Positions 1 to 5,387 of a DNA stretch of 5,387 nucleotides are shown in pieces. The position numbers and the translations under genes were made by a program. Position 1 is the first letter of the stretch. Each line of letters opens with the position of its first letter. Under the pieces are notes generated by a model. That model saw only the letters and a program-made list of their open reading frames with translations. It did no database searches and was not told where the DNA came from. This DNA is from Victivallales bacterium (GTDB taxonomy: Bacteria; Verrucomicrobiota; Lentisphaeria; Oligosphaerales; Oligosphaeraceae), in assembly GCA_017543165.1 (NCBI GenBank), contig JAFYGL010000176.1, forward strand, positions 1 to 5,387, given 5' to 3'.

Positions 1-66
1 CGCCTTGCGGCATACAACCTGCCCGTCATTTGTCACGAATGCGGCTTTGCAAATTTTCGGCAACAT
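1..66 (-). CDS. Start of a gene cut by the left window edge, function unknown
   Basis: An ATG at 66-64 opens a frame that stays open for 22 codons to the window edge, beginning MLPKICKAAFVTNDGQVV. It is preceded by a strong Shine-Dalgarno sequence (AAAGGAG at 80-74) with a 7-nt spacer, which is the main reason to call it a real start. It lies 93 nt downstream of the FabG-type reductase on the same strand, so it is probably another member of the same biosynthetic operon. The visible residues show no signal peptide and no motif I recognise. Neighbouring genes in such clusters often encode dehydratases, further ketosynthases or acyltransferases, but nothing here picks one of these. Confidence 0.6.
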   Translation of the reverse strand, partial: MLPKICKAAFVTNDGQVVCRKA

Positions 67-73
67 TTTTCTA

Positions 74-80
74 CTCCTTT
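74..80 (-). promoter_or_regulatory. Ribosome binding site of the partial gene at 66
   Basis: The minus strand reads AAAGGAG followed by seven nucleotides (TAGAAAA) and then ATG at 66. This is close to the ideal anti-16S pairing and spacing, and it fixes the start of the gene that leaves the window on the left. Confidence 0.65.
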
Positions 81-159
81 ATTGATTGATTAAGAACCTC
101 ATATATCCACAAATGAAAAGTGTTTTTGCCATAGGCCTGCTTCAAGATTGATACCAACT

Positions 160-879
160 TTAAATCACAAGCCCGCCGTTGACGGCAAGCACCTGGCCTG
201 TGATGTAGGTGGCGCCAGGTCCTGCCAGAAAAGAAACAACCGAGGCGACTTCCTCTGGCGTGCCATAGCGCCGCATGGGTATCAATGGCAGGACATGCTC
301 CTTTGGCAAGGAGGCTGTCATCTCCGTGTCTATCACACCAGGCGCAACCACATTCACCAGCACGCCCTTGCGGGCCACCTCGCGTGCCAATGCCTTTGCC
401 GCGCCAATCAATGCGGCCTTGGAGGCGGAATAATTCACCTGCCCTGACTGGCCGACCTGCCCCGATGCGGAACTTATTATGATGATGCGCCCGCCATGCC
501 GCCCAAGCATGCCGAACACAAAGGGCTGCACCGTGTTGTAGAAACCCTCCAAGTTGGTGTCAATGACGCATTTCCATTCATCTGGTGACATGAAAGCAAA
601 CAGATTGTCCCTGGCGACACCTGCATTATAGACCAGCACATCGGGGAGAAGCCCGCCTTCAACATACGGTTGCAATGCGGCGTGCGCTGCTTCGGCATCC
701 ACCACATCAAGAGGCAGAATTGTGCATTTTACGCCGCAATTCTGCACAAGCCTCGCCGTTTCTTCAGAATTATCGCCTGCCTTGCGCGTCGTGGCCACGA
801 TGTCATAGCCTTCCTGCGCCAGCCTGAGCGCAATAGCACGGCCTATGCCCTTGCAACCACCTATAATCAACGCCAGCAT
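160..879 (-). CDS. fabG: FabG-type 3-oxoacyl-ACP reductase (SDR family)
   Basis: This 239-residue protein has the normal length of a classical short-chain dehydrogenase/reductase. Visible motifs are the Rossmann glycine pattern GGCKGIG at residues 7-13 (the usual first T is replaced by G), NAG at 85-87, Asn109 in DTNLEG, the catalytic Ser about 13 residues before the Tyr (S137, in IISSASG), and YSASK with Tyr150 and Lys154. APGVIDTEM and the C-terminal TGQVLAVNGG are typical of FabG. The family uses NADPH to reduce the 3-keto group of an ACP-bound chain after each condensation. Its position downstream of two ketosynthases suggests a dedicated reductase for the specialised chain, like the ketoreductase of APE clusters, rather than the housekeeping FabG. 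The start is supported by GAGGTGA just upstream and an in-frame stop (TAA at 900-898). A 173-nt leader separates it from the preceding gene. Confidence 0.93.
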   Translation of the reverse strand: MLALIIGGCKGIGRAIALRLAQEGYDIVATTRKAGDNSEETARLVQNCGVKCTILPLDVVDAEAAHAALQPYVEGGLLPDVLVYNAGVARDNLFAFMSPDEWKCVIDTNLEGFYNTVQPFVFGMLGRHGGRIIIISSASGQVGQSGQVNYSASKAALIGAAKALAREVARKGVLVNVVAPGVIDTEMTASLPKEHVLPLIPMRRYGTPEEVASVVSFLAGPGATYITGQVLAVNGGLVI

Positions 880-883
880 TTTG

Positions 884-890
884 TCACCTC
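884..890 (-). promoter_or_regulatory. Ribosome binding site of the FabG-type reductase
   Basis: The minus strand reads GAGGTGA, then CAAA, then ATG at 879, so the GAGG core is seven nucleotides from the start codon. A second GAGGT-containing stretch lies further upstream at 904-893. It is too far from this ATG to be the main site. Confidence 0.6.
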
Positions 891-907
891 TTGAAAATTA
901 CCTCTAT

Positions 908-935
908 AATTTAGATTCATATTGCTGCCAGTCAA
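908..935 (-). promoter_or_regulatory. Possible sigma70-type promoter before the FabG-type reductase
   Basis: On the minus strand TTGACT (935-930, five of six to the -35 consensus) is followed after 16 nt by TAAATT (913-908, four of six to the -10 consensus). It sits in the AT-rich gap upstream of the reductase and would give a short leader containing the ribosome binding site. The gap of 173 nt is the longest in the window, which makes an internal promoter reasonable. The -10 match is weak, so this is tentative. Confidence 0.3.
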
Positions 936-1052
936 TTAAACCTTAATGGCAAAGTTCGCAAGTTGGATTCTCCACCATATCCGTTGTGCGAGAACAACTT
1001 TTTTCATCATTGTTTCTCATTCATTTTGCCTACGCTCTCAAAGAACGCTTGC

Positions 1053-1574
1053 TTAAAACAGCAAAACCTTGACCATTTCATCTATCTTGTTATTGAAACG
1101 TTCTGGCAGCATTGCGCGGGCTAGTTCCGTCAAGAGCCCAGCCTCCTCCATGACGACAACAATCACATTGCCCGCCATGGATGCATCAAGCAATGTTCCC
1201 GCCAATGATATTGCCTGTTTCTCCATGTCCTCAAAGCCATTGATGGCGAACGAGGGGCCATGTATCTTCAATACGGTGCACAAGTATGAGGCGGCTGCAT
1301 TTTGCACTGAATGGGAGAATTTGGTGGGCAGAATCTGGTCTTCGGGGTAGTCCAGTATGTCGTCCAGCGTGGCAAACACCGTCTTGTGGGGTCCAAAGCA
1401 GGTGGCCGTGACCAAGGCGCAGTCCTGCGTCGGCATTTTCTCCAGGGCATGGTCAATAGCGGCGATTGCCATGGAGGTAAACCTGTCCACCCTGCGCAGG
1501 CCGTACTTTGCCCTGGCAGCCTTCAATTCCTCATCTGTGAAACCATGATATGTCTTGCTTAAAATCGGCTGCAT
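1053..1574 (-). CDS. Ketosynthase-like half protein without catalytic Cys (chain-length-factor-like)
   Basis: This protein of 173 residues resembles the N-terminal half of a thiolase-fold ketosynthase. LRRVDRFTSMAIAAI (residues 26-40) matches the helix that opens KS domains. CALVTATCFG (52-61) matches the strand before the dimer region. PTKFSHSVQNAAASYL (83-98) followed by IHGPSFAING (104-113) matches the stretch that leads to the active site. Where a KS carries the Cys in its ACASG-type motif, this protein has NGFED (112-116). The C-terminal KS half with the two catalytic His residues is absent. It therefore should not condense by itself. Related small proteins annotated as beta-ketoacyl synthase chain-length factor or Ketoacyl-synt_2 occur in APE-type clusters beside a full KS, where a partner role is proposed. 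Here it follows the complete KS2 after 33 nt, so a complex with KS2 is a reasonable inference. The length is on the short side. The start is supported by AAAGGA nine nucleotides upstream. Confidence 0.75.
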   Translation of the reverse strand: MQPILSKTYHGFTDEELKAARAKYGLRRVDRFTSMAIAAIDHALEKMPTQDCALVTATCFGPHKTVFATLDDILDYPEDQILPTKFSHSVQNAAASYLCTVLKIHGPSFAINGFEDMEKQAISLAGTLLDASMAGNVIVVVMEEAGLLTELARAMLPERFNNKIDEMVKVLLF

Positions 1575-1583
1575 TCTATTGAT

Positions 1584-1589
1584 TCCTTT
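1584..1589 (-). promoter_or_regulatory. Ribosome binding site of the half-KS gene, abutting a hairpin
   Basis: The minus strand reads AAAGGA, nine nucleotides before the ATG at 1574. Its first base directly follows the last base of the perfect hairpin at 1614-1590, so the site should stay single-stranded when the hairpin folds. Confidence 0.55.
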
Positions 1590-1614
1590 GAGGTAATTTC
1601 TGAGAAATTACCTC
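1590..1614 (-). repeat. Perfect 11-bp inverted repeat (hairpin) over the KS2 stop codon
   Basis: GAGGTAATTTC and its exact complement GAAATTACCTC are separated by only three bases, so the transcript can form an uninterrupted 11-bp stem with a three-base loop. The 5' arm includes the TAA stop of KS2 (1610-1608). On the minus strand an AAAGGAGG Shine-Dalgarno-like string (1618-1611) runs into this arm, so it is largely hidden in the stem. The stem is followed by AAAGGAATC, not a U tract, so it does not look like an intrinsic terminator. A role in mRNA stability or in tuning translation of the half-KS gene fits better. Confidence 0.75.
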
Positions 1615-2762
1615 CTTTGTATGAGCAACGCAGAATTGGAGCCGCCGAATGCCAGGGATGTGGAAAGCGCATAATGCGGTCTCTCCAACTTCAGGCATTC
1701 CTTCAATGGCTCGACTGGGAGGTCATCTGGCTTTTCGGCATAGCGAACGCTGGCCGCCGCCATGCCGCATTCCAGCATGAAGCATGTGAATATTGCCTCG
1801 ATGGCACCAGCCGCGCCCAATGTGTGCCCTGTCAGAGCCTTGGTGGACATGAAGGGCACCGCGCCGCCAAACATCCTGCCAAACACCTTCGCCTCCACCA
1901 GATCGTTCGCCTGGGTGCCAGTGCCATGCGCATTTATGAATGCAAGTTCCTCGCCCTCGGGCATGCCTGCCATGGCGTTGCGCATTGCCATTTCCAACGC
2001 GCGTCCTTCAGGGTCAGGCTGCGTTATGTGAAATGCATCAGAACTTTTGCCGAAGCCAGCCACGGCGCATCGCGCCCCCTCCACAATGCCATGCCTCATA
2101 ATGACAATGCCAGCCGCCTCCCCTAGATTCAAGCCAGAGCGTGCCTTGTCAAAGGGACGGCATGGCTCGTCTGAACAGACACCCAATGCGTTGAAACCCT
2201 CGTATGGCACCTGGTTTACCTCGTCCGTCCCGCCTGCAATCGCAATGTCGCACAGCCCCTGCTCCAGCCAAAGGTGGGCGATTCCAATGGCGTCCGCTCC
2301 TGACGCACATGCGTTGGAAACGGTCAACGCAGGGCCAGTCACACCCAGCCTGCGCTGGATGTACTCTGCCGGCGAACCATAGACATAGTTCACCATGGGT
2401 GCCTTGTCAGGTGTCTCGCCTTTGCGCAACTTTGCATAGAAGGGTATGTTGTTTAGCTGGCAGGCGACTGTGGTGCCTACGGCAATTCCCACTGTCCTGC
2501 CCGCCAATGTCTCCTTGGAAAGCCGTGCCTCGCGCAGTGCCTCGTCCAATGCCACATCCAGCATCTGCACTGCATAGCCGCCCAAATGACCTTCCTCCAC
2601 AGGCAGGCCTTTCAGTTCAAACACAGGCTTCTTCAACGCGGTGGCAAAACGGGTGGGCAATTGTGGCAGCGCAGGGTTCTGCGCATAAAGACCATGTCGA
2701 TTTGCCGCGCAGTCCAGCCCTAGGGCCGAAACTATGCCTATGCCAAGTATGCTGGATGCCAT
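1608..2762 (-). CDS. Beta-ketoacyl-ACP synthase, complete (KS2)
   Basis: This 384-residue ketosynthase of the FabF/KAS II type is complete and close to the usual length of these cluster-borne enzymes. Residues 5-16 form the opening strand (ILGIGIVSALGL). The nucleophile is Cys152 in SNACASGADAIG. His279 is in the NAHGTGT motif, Lys308 and His313 are in STKALTGHTLGAAGA, and the closing glycine turn AFGGSNSALL is at 371-380. All catalytic residues are present, so it should carry out decarboxylative condensation of an ACP-bound extender with a growing acyl chain. Related KS proteins are common in APE-type clusters, but nothing here fixes chain length or substrate. It is followed after 33 nt by a Cys-less half KS, a likely partner. 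The start at 2762 is chosen because the normal KS N-terminus begins there and an in-frame TAA lies 21-23 nt upstream. Unusually, no Shine-Dalgarno sequence is visible before it. Confidence 0.93.
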   Translation of the reverse strand: MASSILGIGIVSALGLDCAANRHGLYAQNPALPQLPTRFATALKKPVFELKGLPVEEGHLGGYAVQMLDVALDEALREARLSKETLAGRTVGIAVGTTVACQLNNIPFYAKLRKGETPDKAPMVNYVYGSPAEYIQRRLGVTGPALTVSNACASGADAIGIAHLWLEQGLCDIAIAGGTDEVNQVPYEGFNALGVCSDEPCRPFDKARSGLNLGEAAGIVIMRHGIVEGARCAVAGFGKSSDAFHITQPDPEGRALEMAMRNAMAGMPEGEELAFINAHGTGTQANDLVEAKVFGRMFGGAVPFMSTKALTGHTLGAAGAIEAIFTCFMLECGMAAASVRYAEKPDDLPVEPLKECLKLERPHYALSTSLAFGGSNSALLIQRR

Positions 2763-2801
2763 TGTGTTGTGTGGGTGCGATGTTTATGTGAGTGTCAATA
2801 A

Positions 2802-2833
2802 TGCAAATGTCTTGTTACTATATGGCATTTGCA
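2802..2833. repeat. 8-bp inverted repeat in the gap upstream of KS2
   Basis: TGCAAATG (2802-2809) and its exact complement CATTTGCA (2826-2833) are separated by 16 bases within the 106-nt gap between the glycosyltransferase and KS2. The spacing would suit a dimeric regulator or a weak hairpin. A TATAGT string (2822-2817, minus strand), resembling a -10 box, lies between the arms. Chance occurrence in an AT-rich gap cannot be excluded. Confidence 0.35.
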
Positions 2834-2868
2834 ACATGCTGCAAGCAAGCAAGGCAAAACAGCCTCAT

Positions 2869-4038
2869 TCAATCCCTTGTTTTTGCATTTAATGTGTGTG
2901 AAATAGCATAAACTGTAATGCCAGAAATGAAGGCCGCCACGGGTGCGACAATCAGGCTGCCTAGGAGCCATTCAAGCAGGCGCAGATGCAGTTCCGTCGA
3001 AACAGTCTGCAGCGTCATTGTTCTAAGAAATTGCCTGTGCAGGATGAAATGCCCGATTTCAATGCAGAGGAAAGGTGTGAAGGGAGGCATGTACAGGTTC
3101 TGAAGCGCCAGTGCCAGCACCTTGTTGAGCCGAAGCCTCAGGCAGACATACGTTATCACTACAATGTGGCATCCTATCAGTGGCAGGCAGGCGAAGAATG
3201 AACTGACGGCAGCGGATATTGCCAGCATTTCAGGGCTGCTGTTCTCTTTCAGCAGGTATTTCAACAACTGAACGGGGTGCTTCCAAAGTGAAATCGGATT
3301 ATCCTCCTTTTTCCGCGGCGTCAGGTGCTTGAATCCCCAGGGGGCAAGCCGCCTGCAAACCAGTGCGGCATGAAGCAGGCTCAAGCGCAGATTATCTGCG
3401 AATGGTTTGAAATGCGAGATGCGTTTTCCTGCTGGCTCGTATTTCACGGAAACTGGCACTTCCAGCAATTTGCAGCCGCCCCACAATGCCTTCACCAGCA
3501 CCTCTATCTCAAAGTTGTAGCGCATGCAGCGCAAACGCAACTGGGAAATAGCCTTGACTGGATATGCCCTGAAGCCTGATTGCGTGTCTTTGCAGTTAAC
3601 ACCTGTTTCCAAGCGCACCCAGAAATTGGAGAATGCCCTGCCGAATTTGCTGGAACCAGGCACATTCATCGTGTCAAAGTCCCGCACGCCAATGGCAATT
3701 GCATCCGCGAGAGGCGCCTTTTCCTTCAGCAGTTCAATGAAGCGCGGCATGTCCTGTGGCGAGTGCTGCCCGTCCCCATCCAAAGCAATCATATAGTCAA
3801 AGCCAGCCTCAAGGCAATATTGCAGCGCCGTTTTCAAGGCGGCTCCCTTGCCCTGGTTCAAGGGATGAGTAATCAGCATTATTCCATTGTGCGCCAGTTT
3901 TTCGGCAAATGCCTCTGGCAAATCAGTGCTGCCATCATCCACCACCAGCACATCGCCAAGAACGTGCCGTGTCGCAAGAGCCACCTCCAGGATGGTTCCC
4001 TTGTTGTTGAATACGGGTATGACAGCAGCAAAACGCAT
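2869..4038 (-). CDS. Family 2 glycosyltransferase fused to a DUF2062 membrane domain
   Basis: The protein has 389 residues. Residues 1 to about 230 are a GT-A glycosyltransferase of the dolichol-phosphate-mannose-synthase-like group: PVFNN (8-12), VVDDGSTD (32-39), NQGKG (61-65), the metal and nucleotide-sugar binding DGDGQH (87-92) and DTQSGFRAYP (151-160). Residues about 245-385 form a DUF2062 domain with SPEMLAISAAVSSFFACLPL (268-287) and hydrophobic segments near 272-300, 305-330 and 358-382, so the enzyme should sit on the inner face of the cytoplasmic membrane. The family transfers a sugar from a nucleotide donor to a lipid carrier or lipid head group. The acceptor here is unknown. GT2-DUF2062 fusions are known in APE-like clusters, where they are thought to help build the lipid anchor. 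It starts 38 nt after KS1. The ATG at 4038 follows an in-frame TAG six nucleotides upstream and has only a weak GGGA ribosome binding site. Confidence 0.9.
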   Translation of the reverse strand: MRFAAVIPVFNNKGTILEVALATRHVLGDVLVVDDGSTDLPEAFAEKLAHNGIMLITHPLNQGKGAALKTALQYCLEAGFDYMIALDGDGQHSPQDMPRFIELLKEKAPLADAIAIGVRDFDTMNVPGSSKFGRAFSNFWVRLETGVNCKDTQSGFRAYPVKAISQLRLRCMRYNFEIEVLVKALWGGCKLLEVPVSVKYEPAGKRISHFKPFADNLRLSLLHAALVCRRLAPWGFKHLTPRKKEDNPISLWKHPVQLLKYLLKENSSPEMLAISAAVSSFFACLPLIGCHIVVITYVCLRLRLNKVLALALQNLYMPPFTPFLCIEIGHFILHRQFLRTMTLQTVSTELHLRLLEWLLGSLIVAPVAAFISGITVYAISHTLNAKTRD

Positions 4039-4076
4039 CTTCTATCCCATACGGCAGGTGGCAAATGTCATCTTCT

Positions 4077-4637
4077 TCAGTTATTCTCTCTCTTGTAGAG
4101 TTTTATTTCGGCGCGGCCATTGTCTATCTCGACTGTTATCAACTGGCGCAATCCCTCGTATGCGGCAAATGTGTTCTCAATATGCTCCAGGATGGGCAAT
4201 TTGCTGGAGACGTATCTGACAGGCCCCTTGAGGCCAAGCGCGATTGCCGCTTCGCAGACGGGTATGGAGGGCAAGGTGGGAACAAAAAGCGAGGCCCGCC
4301 CGCTGTCCCTGCCATGGGCCGCATAGTCATCCCAGTACGCTCTGTTGTTGGCGGCGCAGCCATCGCCATTGACGCCGATTATCCCCGTGTTCTCTGGCGA
4401 CCAATCATCGCATACGGCAATGGCGCAAAGCAGCACGCCCAGCTGTGCCAGGCGCACATTGTCCGCCGCCCGCCTGAAGTCCGCCAAATCCACAGGCATG
4501 TCCCCCGCCATCTGCAGGAGCTGTTCCTTCAAATCGGTCAAGTCGGCAAATTGCAAGCTTTTGCCTTCATAGATGCACTTGTGTTCATTGTTGTCCAATG
4601 AAATGTGCACTTTCATTTCGAATGACGGCATTATTTT
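4077..4637 (-). other. C-terminal KS-like half domain of KS1 (domain annotation)
   Basis: These are residues about 251-436 of the partial KS1. ENTGIIGVNGDGCAANNRAY (332-351) resembles the strand and loop after the first KS helix. SLFVPTLPSIPVCEAAIALG (366-385), then LKGPVRYVSS (386-395), resembles the segment leading to the KS nucleophile. Where ACASG should follow, the sequence is KLPILEH, so there is no catalytic Cys. No second KS half follows, because the chain ends about 40 residues later. Met253 and Met258 have no Shine-Dalgarno sequence in front of them, so separate translation is unlikely. The KS relationship is my reading of the pattern and needs a structure or profile check. Confidence 0.55.
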
Positions 4638-5387
4638 CTGGAAACCAGGGGCGCCTGGCGTATTTGTCGGCAGTCGCATGAGCATTGTGCTGTTAAGCCC
4701 GCCAAAGCCCACGTTCAGCGAAAGCAGCACGCCATCACTGGCGATGGCGCGTGGCTCCTTTGCCACAAAGCCCGCCGCGCCTTCAGCCAGATTCTGGAGC
4801 CCTGCCTGGGGCGGGAAACACCCTCGCCGCAGGAATTCCAGGCCGTATGCTATCTGCAGGACGCCTGTGGCGCCCAAGGTATGCCCTGTATTGCCCTTTA
4901 TGGACACCAGCGGCAATGGCCTGCTGAAAACCTGGTTCAACGCGGCAAGCTCCGAGGCGTCGTTGAAAAGCGTGCCAGTTCCATGCCCAATCACCGCCGA
5001 GATTTGCGACGACTGCAATTCCGCCAGAACCAAGGTTTCATCAATCAGCGCCGCCAGGCTTTTGCCGCTGCTTTCAGGAGCGGTGATGTGGGATGCGTCA
5101 CAGCCTTCCCTGGCTTCCAGCAACTGGCCCACGGCGCCTTGCGCGTCCTCCGCAGTCAGCAGCAAGGCGCCGCAGCCTTCGCCAAGGCAAAGCCCGTCCC
5201 TATCCCTGTCGTATGGTTTTGGCAGGTCTTTGGAATATGCCCGCAAGGAGGCAAAGCCGCCCGTCACGAATTCGGAGCAGATGTCGATTCCAATCACCAG
5301 CGCATAGCGGCAACGCCCATACCTGAGAGCGCGCATTGCCATGGCGGCAGCTGTCTGCCCAGAGGCGCAGGCGGCGGACACCAGCAC
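4077..5387 (-). CDS. Beta-ketoacyl-ACP synthase with Cys-less KS-like C-terminal extension (KS1, partial)
   Basis: The frame runs off the right edge. The first visible codon (GTG, 5387-5385) is an internal Val, and roughly 150-170 N-terminal residues are missing. Of the 436 visible residues, 1 to about 240 are the catalytic and C-terminal parts of a KS: nucleophile Cys7 in SAACASGQTA, the LPKPYDRDRDGLCLGEGCGALLL stretch typical of FabF-like enzymes (55-77), His135 in GHGTGT, Lys164 and His169 in KGNTGHTLGATG, and NVGFGGLNSTM (225-235). The condensing machinery is intact. A Pro/Gly-rich linker (239-250) leads into about 185 extra residues that ordinary KS proteins lack and that resemble a KS N-terminal half without a Cys. 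There is no stop and no ribosome binding site at the junction, so this is one polypeptide. It is followed after 38 nt by the glycosyltransferase. It probably acts on an ACP-bound chain in the cytoplasm. Confidence 0.9.
   Translation of the reverse strand: MLVSAACASGQTAAAMAMRALRYGRCRYALVIGIDICSEFVTGGFASLRAYSKDLPKPYDRDRDGLCLGEGCGALLLTAEDAQGAVGQLLEAREGCDASHITAPESSGKSLAALIDETLVLAELQSSQISAVIGHGTGTLFNDASELAALNQVFSRPLPLVSIKGNTGHTLGATGVLQIAYGLEFLRRGCFPPQAGLQNLAEGAAGFVAKEPRAIASDGVLLSLNVGFGGLNSTMLMRLPTNTPGAPGFQKIMPSFEMKVHISLDNNEHKCIYEGKSLQFADLTDLKEQLLQMAGDMPVDLADFRRAADNVRLAQLGVLLCAIAVCDDWSPENTGIIGVNGDGCAANNRAYWDDYAAHGRDSGRASLFVPTLPSIPVCEAAIALGLKGPVRYVSSKLPILEHIENTFAAYEGLRQLITVEIDNGRAEIKLYKRENN

Noticed and set aside
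983..1004. Weak hairpin GTTGT/ACAAC followed by six T on the + strand, resembling an intrinsic terminator
   Set aside because: The stem is only 5 bp with little GC, and no + strand gene ends before it. The T tract is also simply the Lys codons of the minus-strand small frame.
1032..1050. ACGCT repeated after 9 nt, downstream of the half-KS stop
   Set aside because: It is a direct repeat, not an inverted one, so it forms no stem and cannot be a terminator. Two 5-mers close together are likely by chance.
2834..2868. Possible terminator after the glycosyltransferase
   Set aside because: Only a 3-bp GGC/GCC pairing and short GCAA repeats are present, with no stable stem and no U tract, so read-through into KS2 is at least possible.
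4573..5307. Long open frame on the + strand opposite KS1, over 240 codons
   Set aside because: It lies entirely antisense to an unmistakable ketosynthase, has no recognisable motif, and its composition is what GC-rich KS coding produces on the other strand. Similar + strand frames opposite KS2 and the glycosyltransferase were rejected for the same reason.
1170..5345. The 7-mer GCCATGG occurs about five times across the window
   Set aside because: Most copies fall on Met-Ala codon pairs (ATG GCN) in Ala-rich ketosynthase helices, so codon and amino-acid use explains them without an uptake or recognition signal.
5385..5387. GTG at the right edge as a true start codon of KS1
   Set aside because: It lies six codons before the catalytic Cys of a KS, where about 150 residues should already have been made. 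It is an internal Val, and the gene continues beyond the window.

Overview
This window is one stretch of a minus-strand biosynthetic operon. It looks like a type II fatty-acid or polyketide assembly line of the kind found in aryl-polyene (APE) and related lipid-anchored polyene clusters of Gram-negative bacteria. Every gene I can support reads right to left. The DNA is moderately GC-rich in the genes and AT-rich between them. Most starts have a Shine-Dalgarno sequence, which argues against Bacteroidota. I cannot name the phylum from the sequence.

In transcription order, the layout is as follows. (1) 5387-4077 is a beta-ketoacyl-ACP synthase (KS1) cut by the right window edge. It has an intact Cys-His-Lys/His catalytic set and an unusual C-terminal extension of about 185 residues that resembles the N-terminal half of another KS without the catalytic Cys. 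(2) 4038-2869 is a family 2 glycosyltransferase fused to a membrane DUF2062 domain. (3) 2762-1608 is a second, complete, catalytically intact KS (KS2). (4) 1574-1053 is a small stand-alone KS-like half protein with no catalytic Cys, of the kind annotated as KS chain-length-factor-like or Ketoacyl-synt_2. (5) 879-160 is a FabG-type 3-ketoacyl-ACP reductase. (6) 66-1 is the first 22 codons of another gene cut by the left edge.

Taken together, the two KS enzymes would condense acyl or malonyl units on an acyl carrier protein, and FabG would reduce the 3-keto product. The Cys-less half-KS modules may act as partner or chain-length subunits. The glycosyltransferase may attach or extend a sugar on the lipid product at the inner membrane. 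The carrier protein, dehydratase, priming ligase and exporter expected in such a pathway are not in this window, so the final product cannot be read from it.

The most unusual points are these. Each full KS is accompanied by a Cys-less half KS, once fused (KS1) and once as the next gene (KS2). A perfect 11-bp hairpin lies over the KS2 stop codon and directly abuts the ribosome binding site of the half-KS gene. KS2 itself starts without any visible Shine-Dalgarno sequence, after a 106-nt gap. No mobile element, RNA gene, CRISPR array or clear terminator is visible. No gap between genes is longer than about 175 bases.
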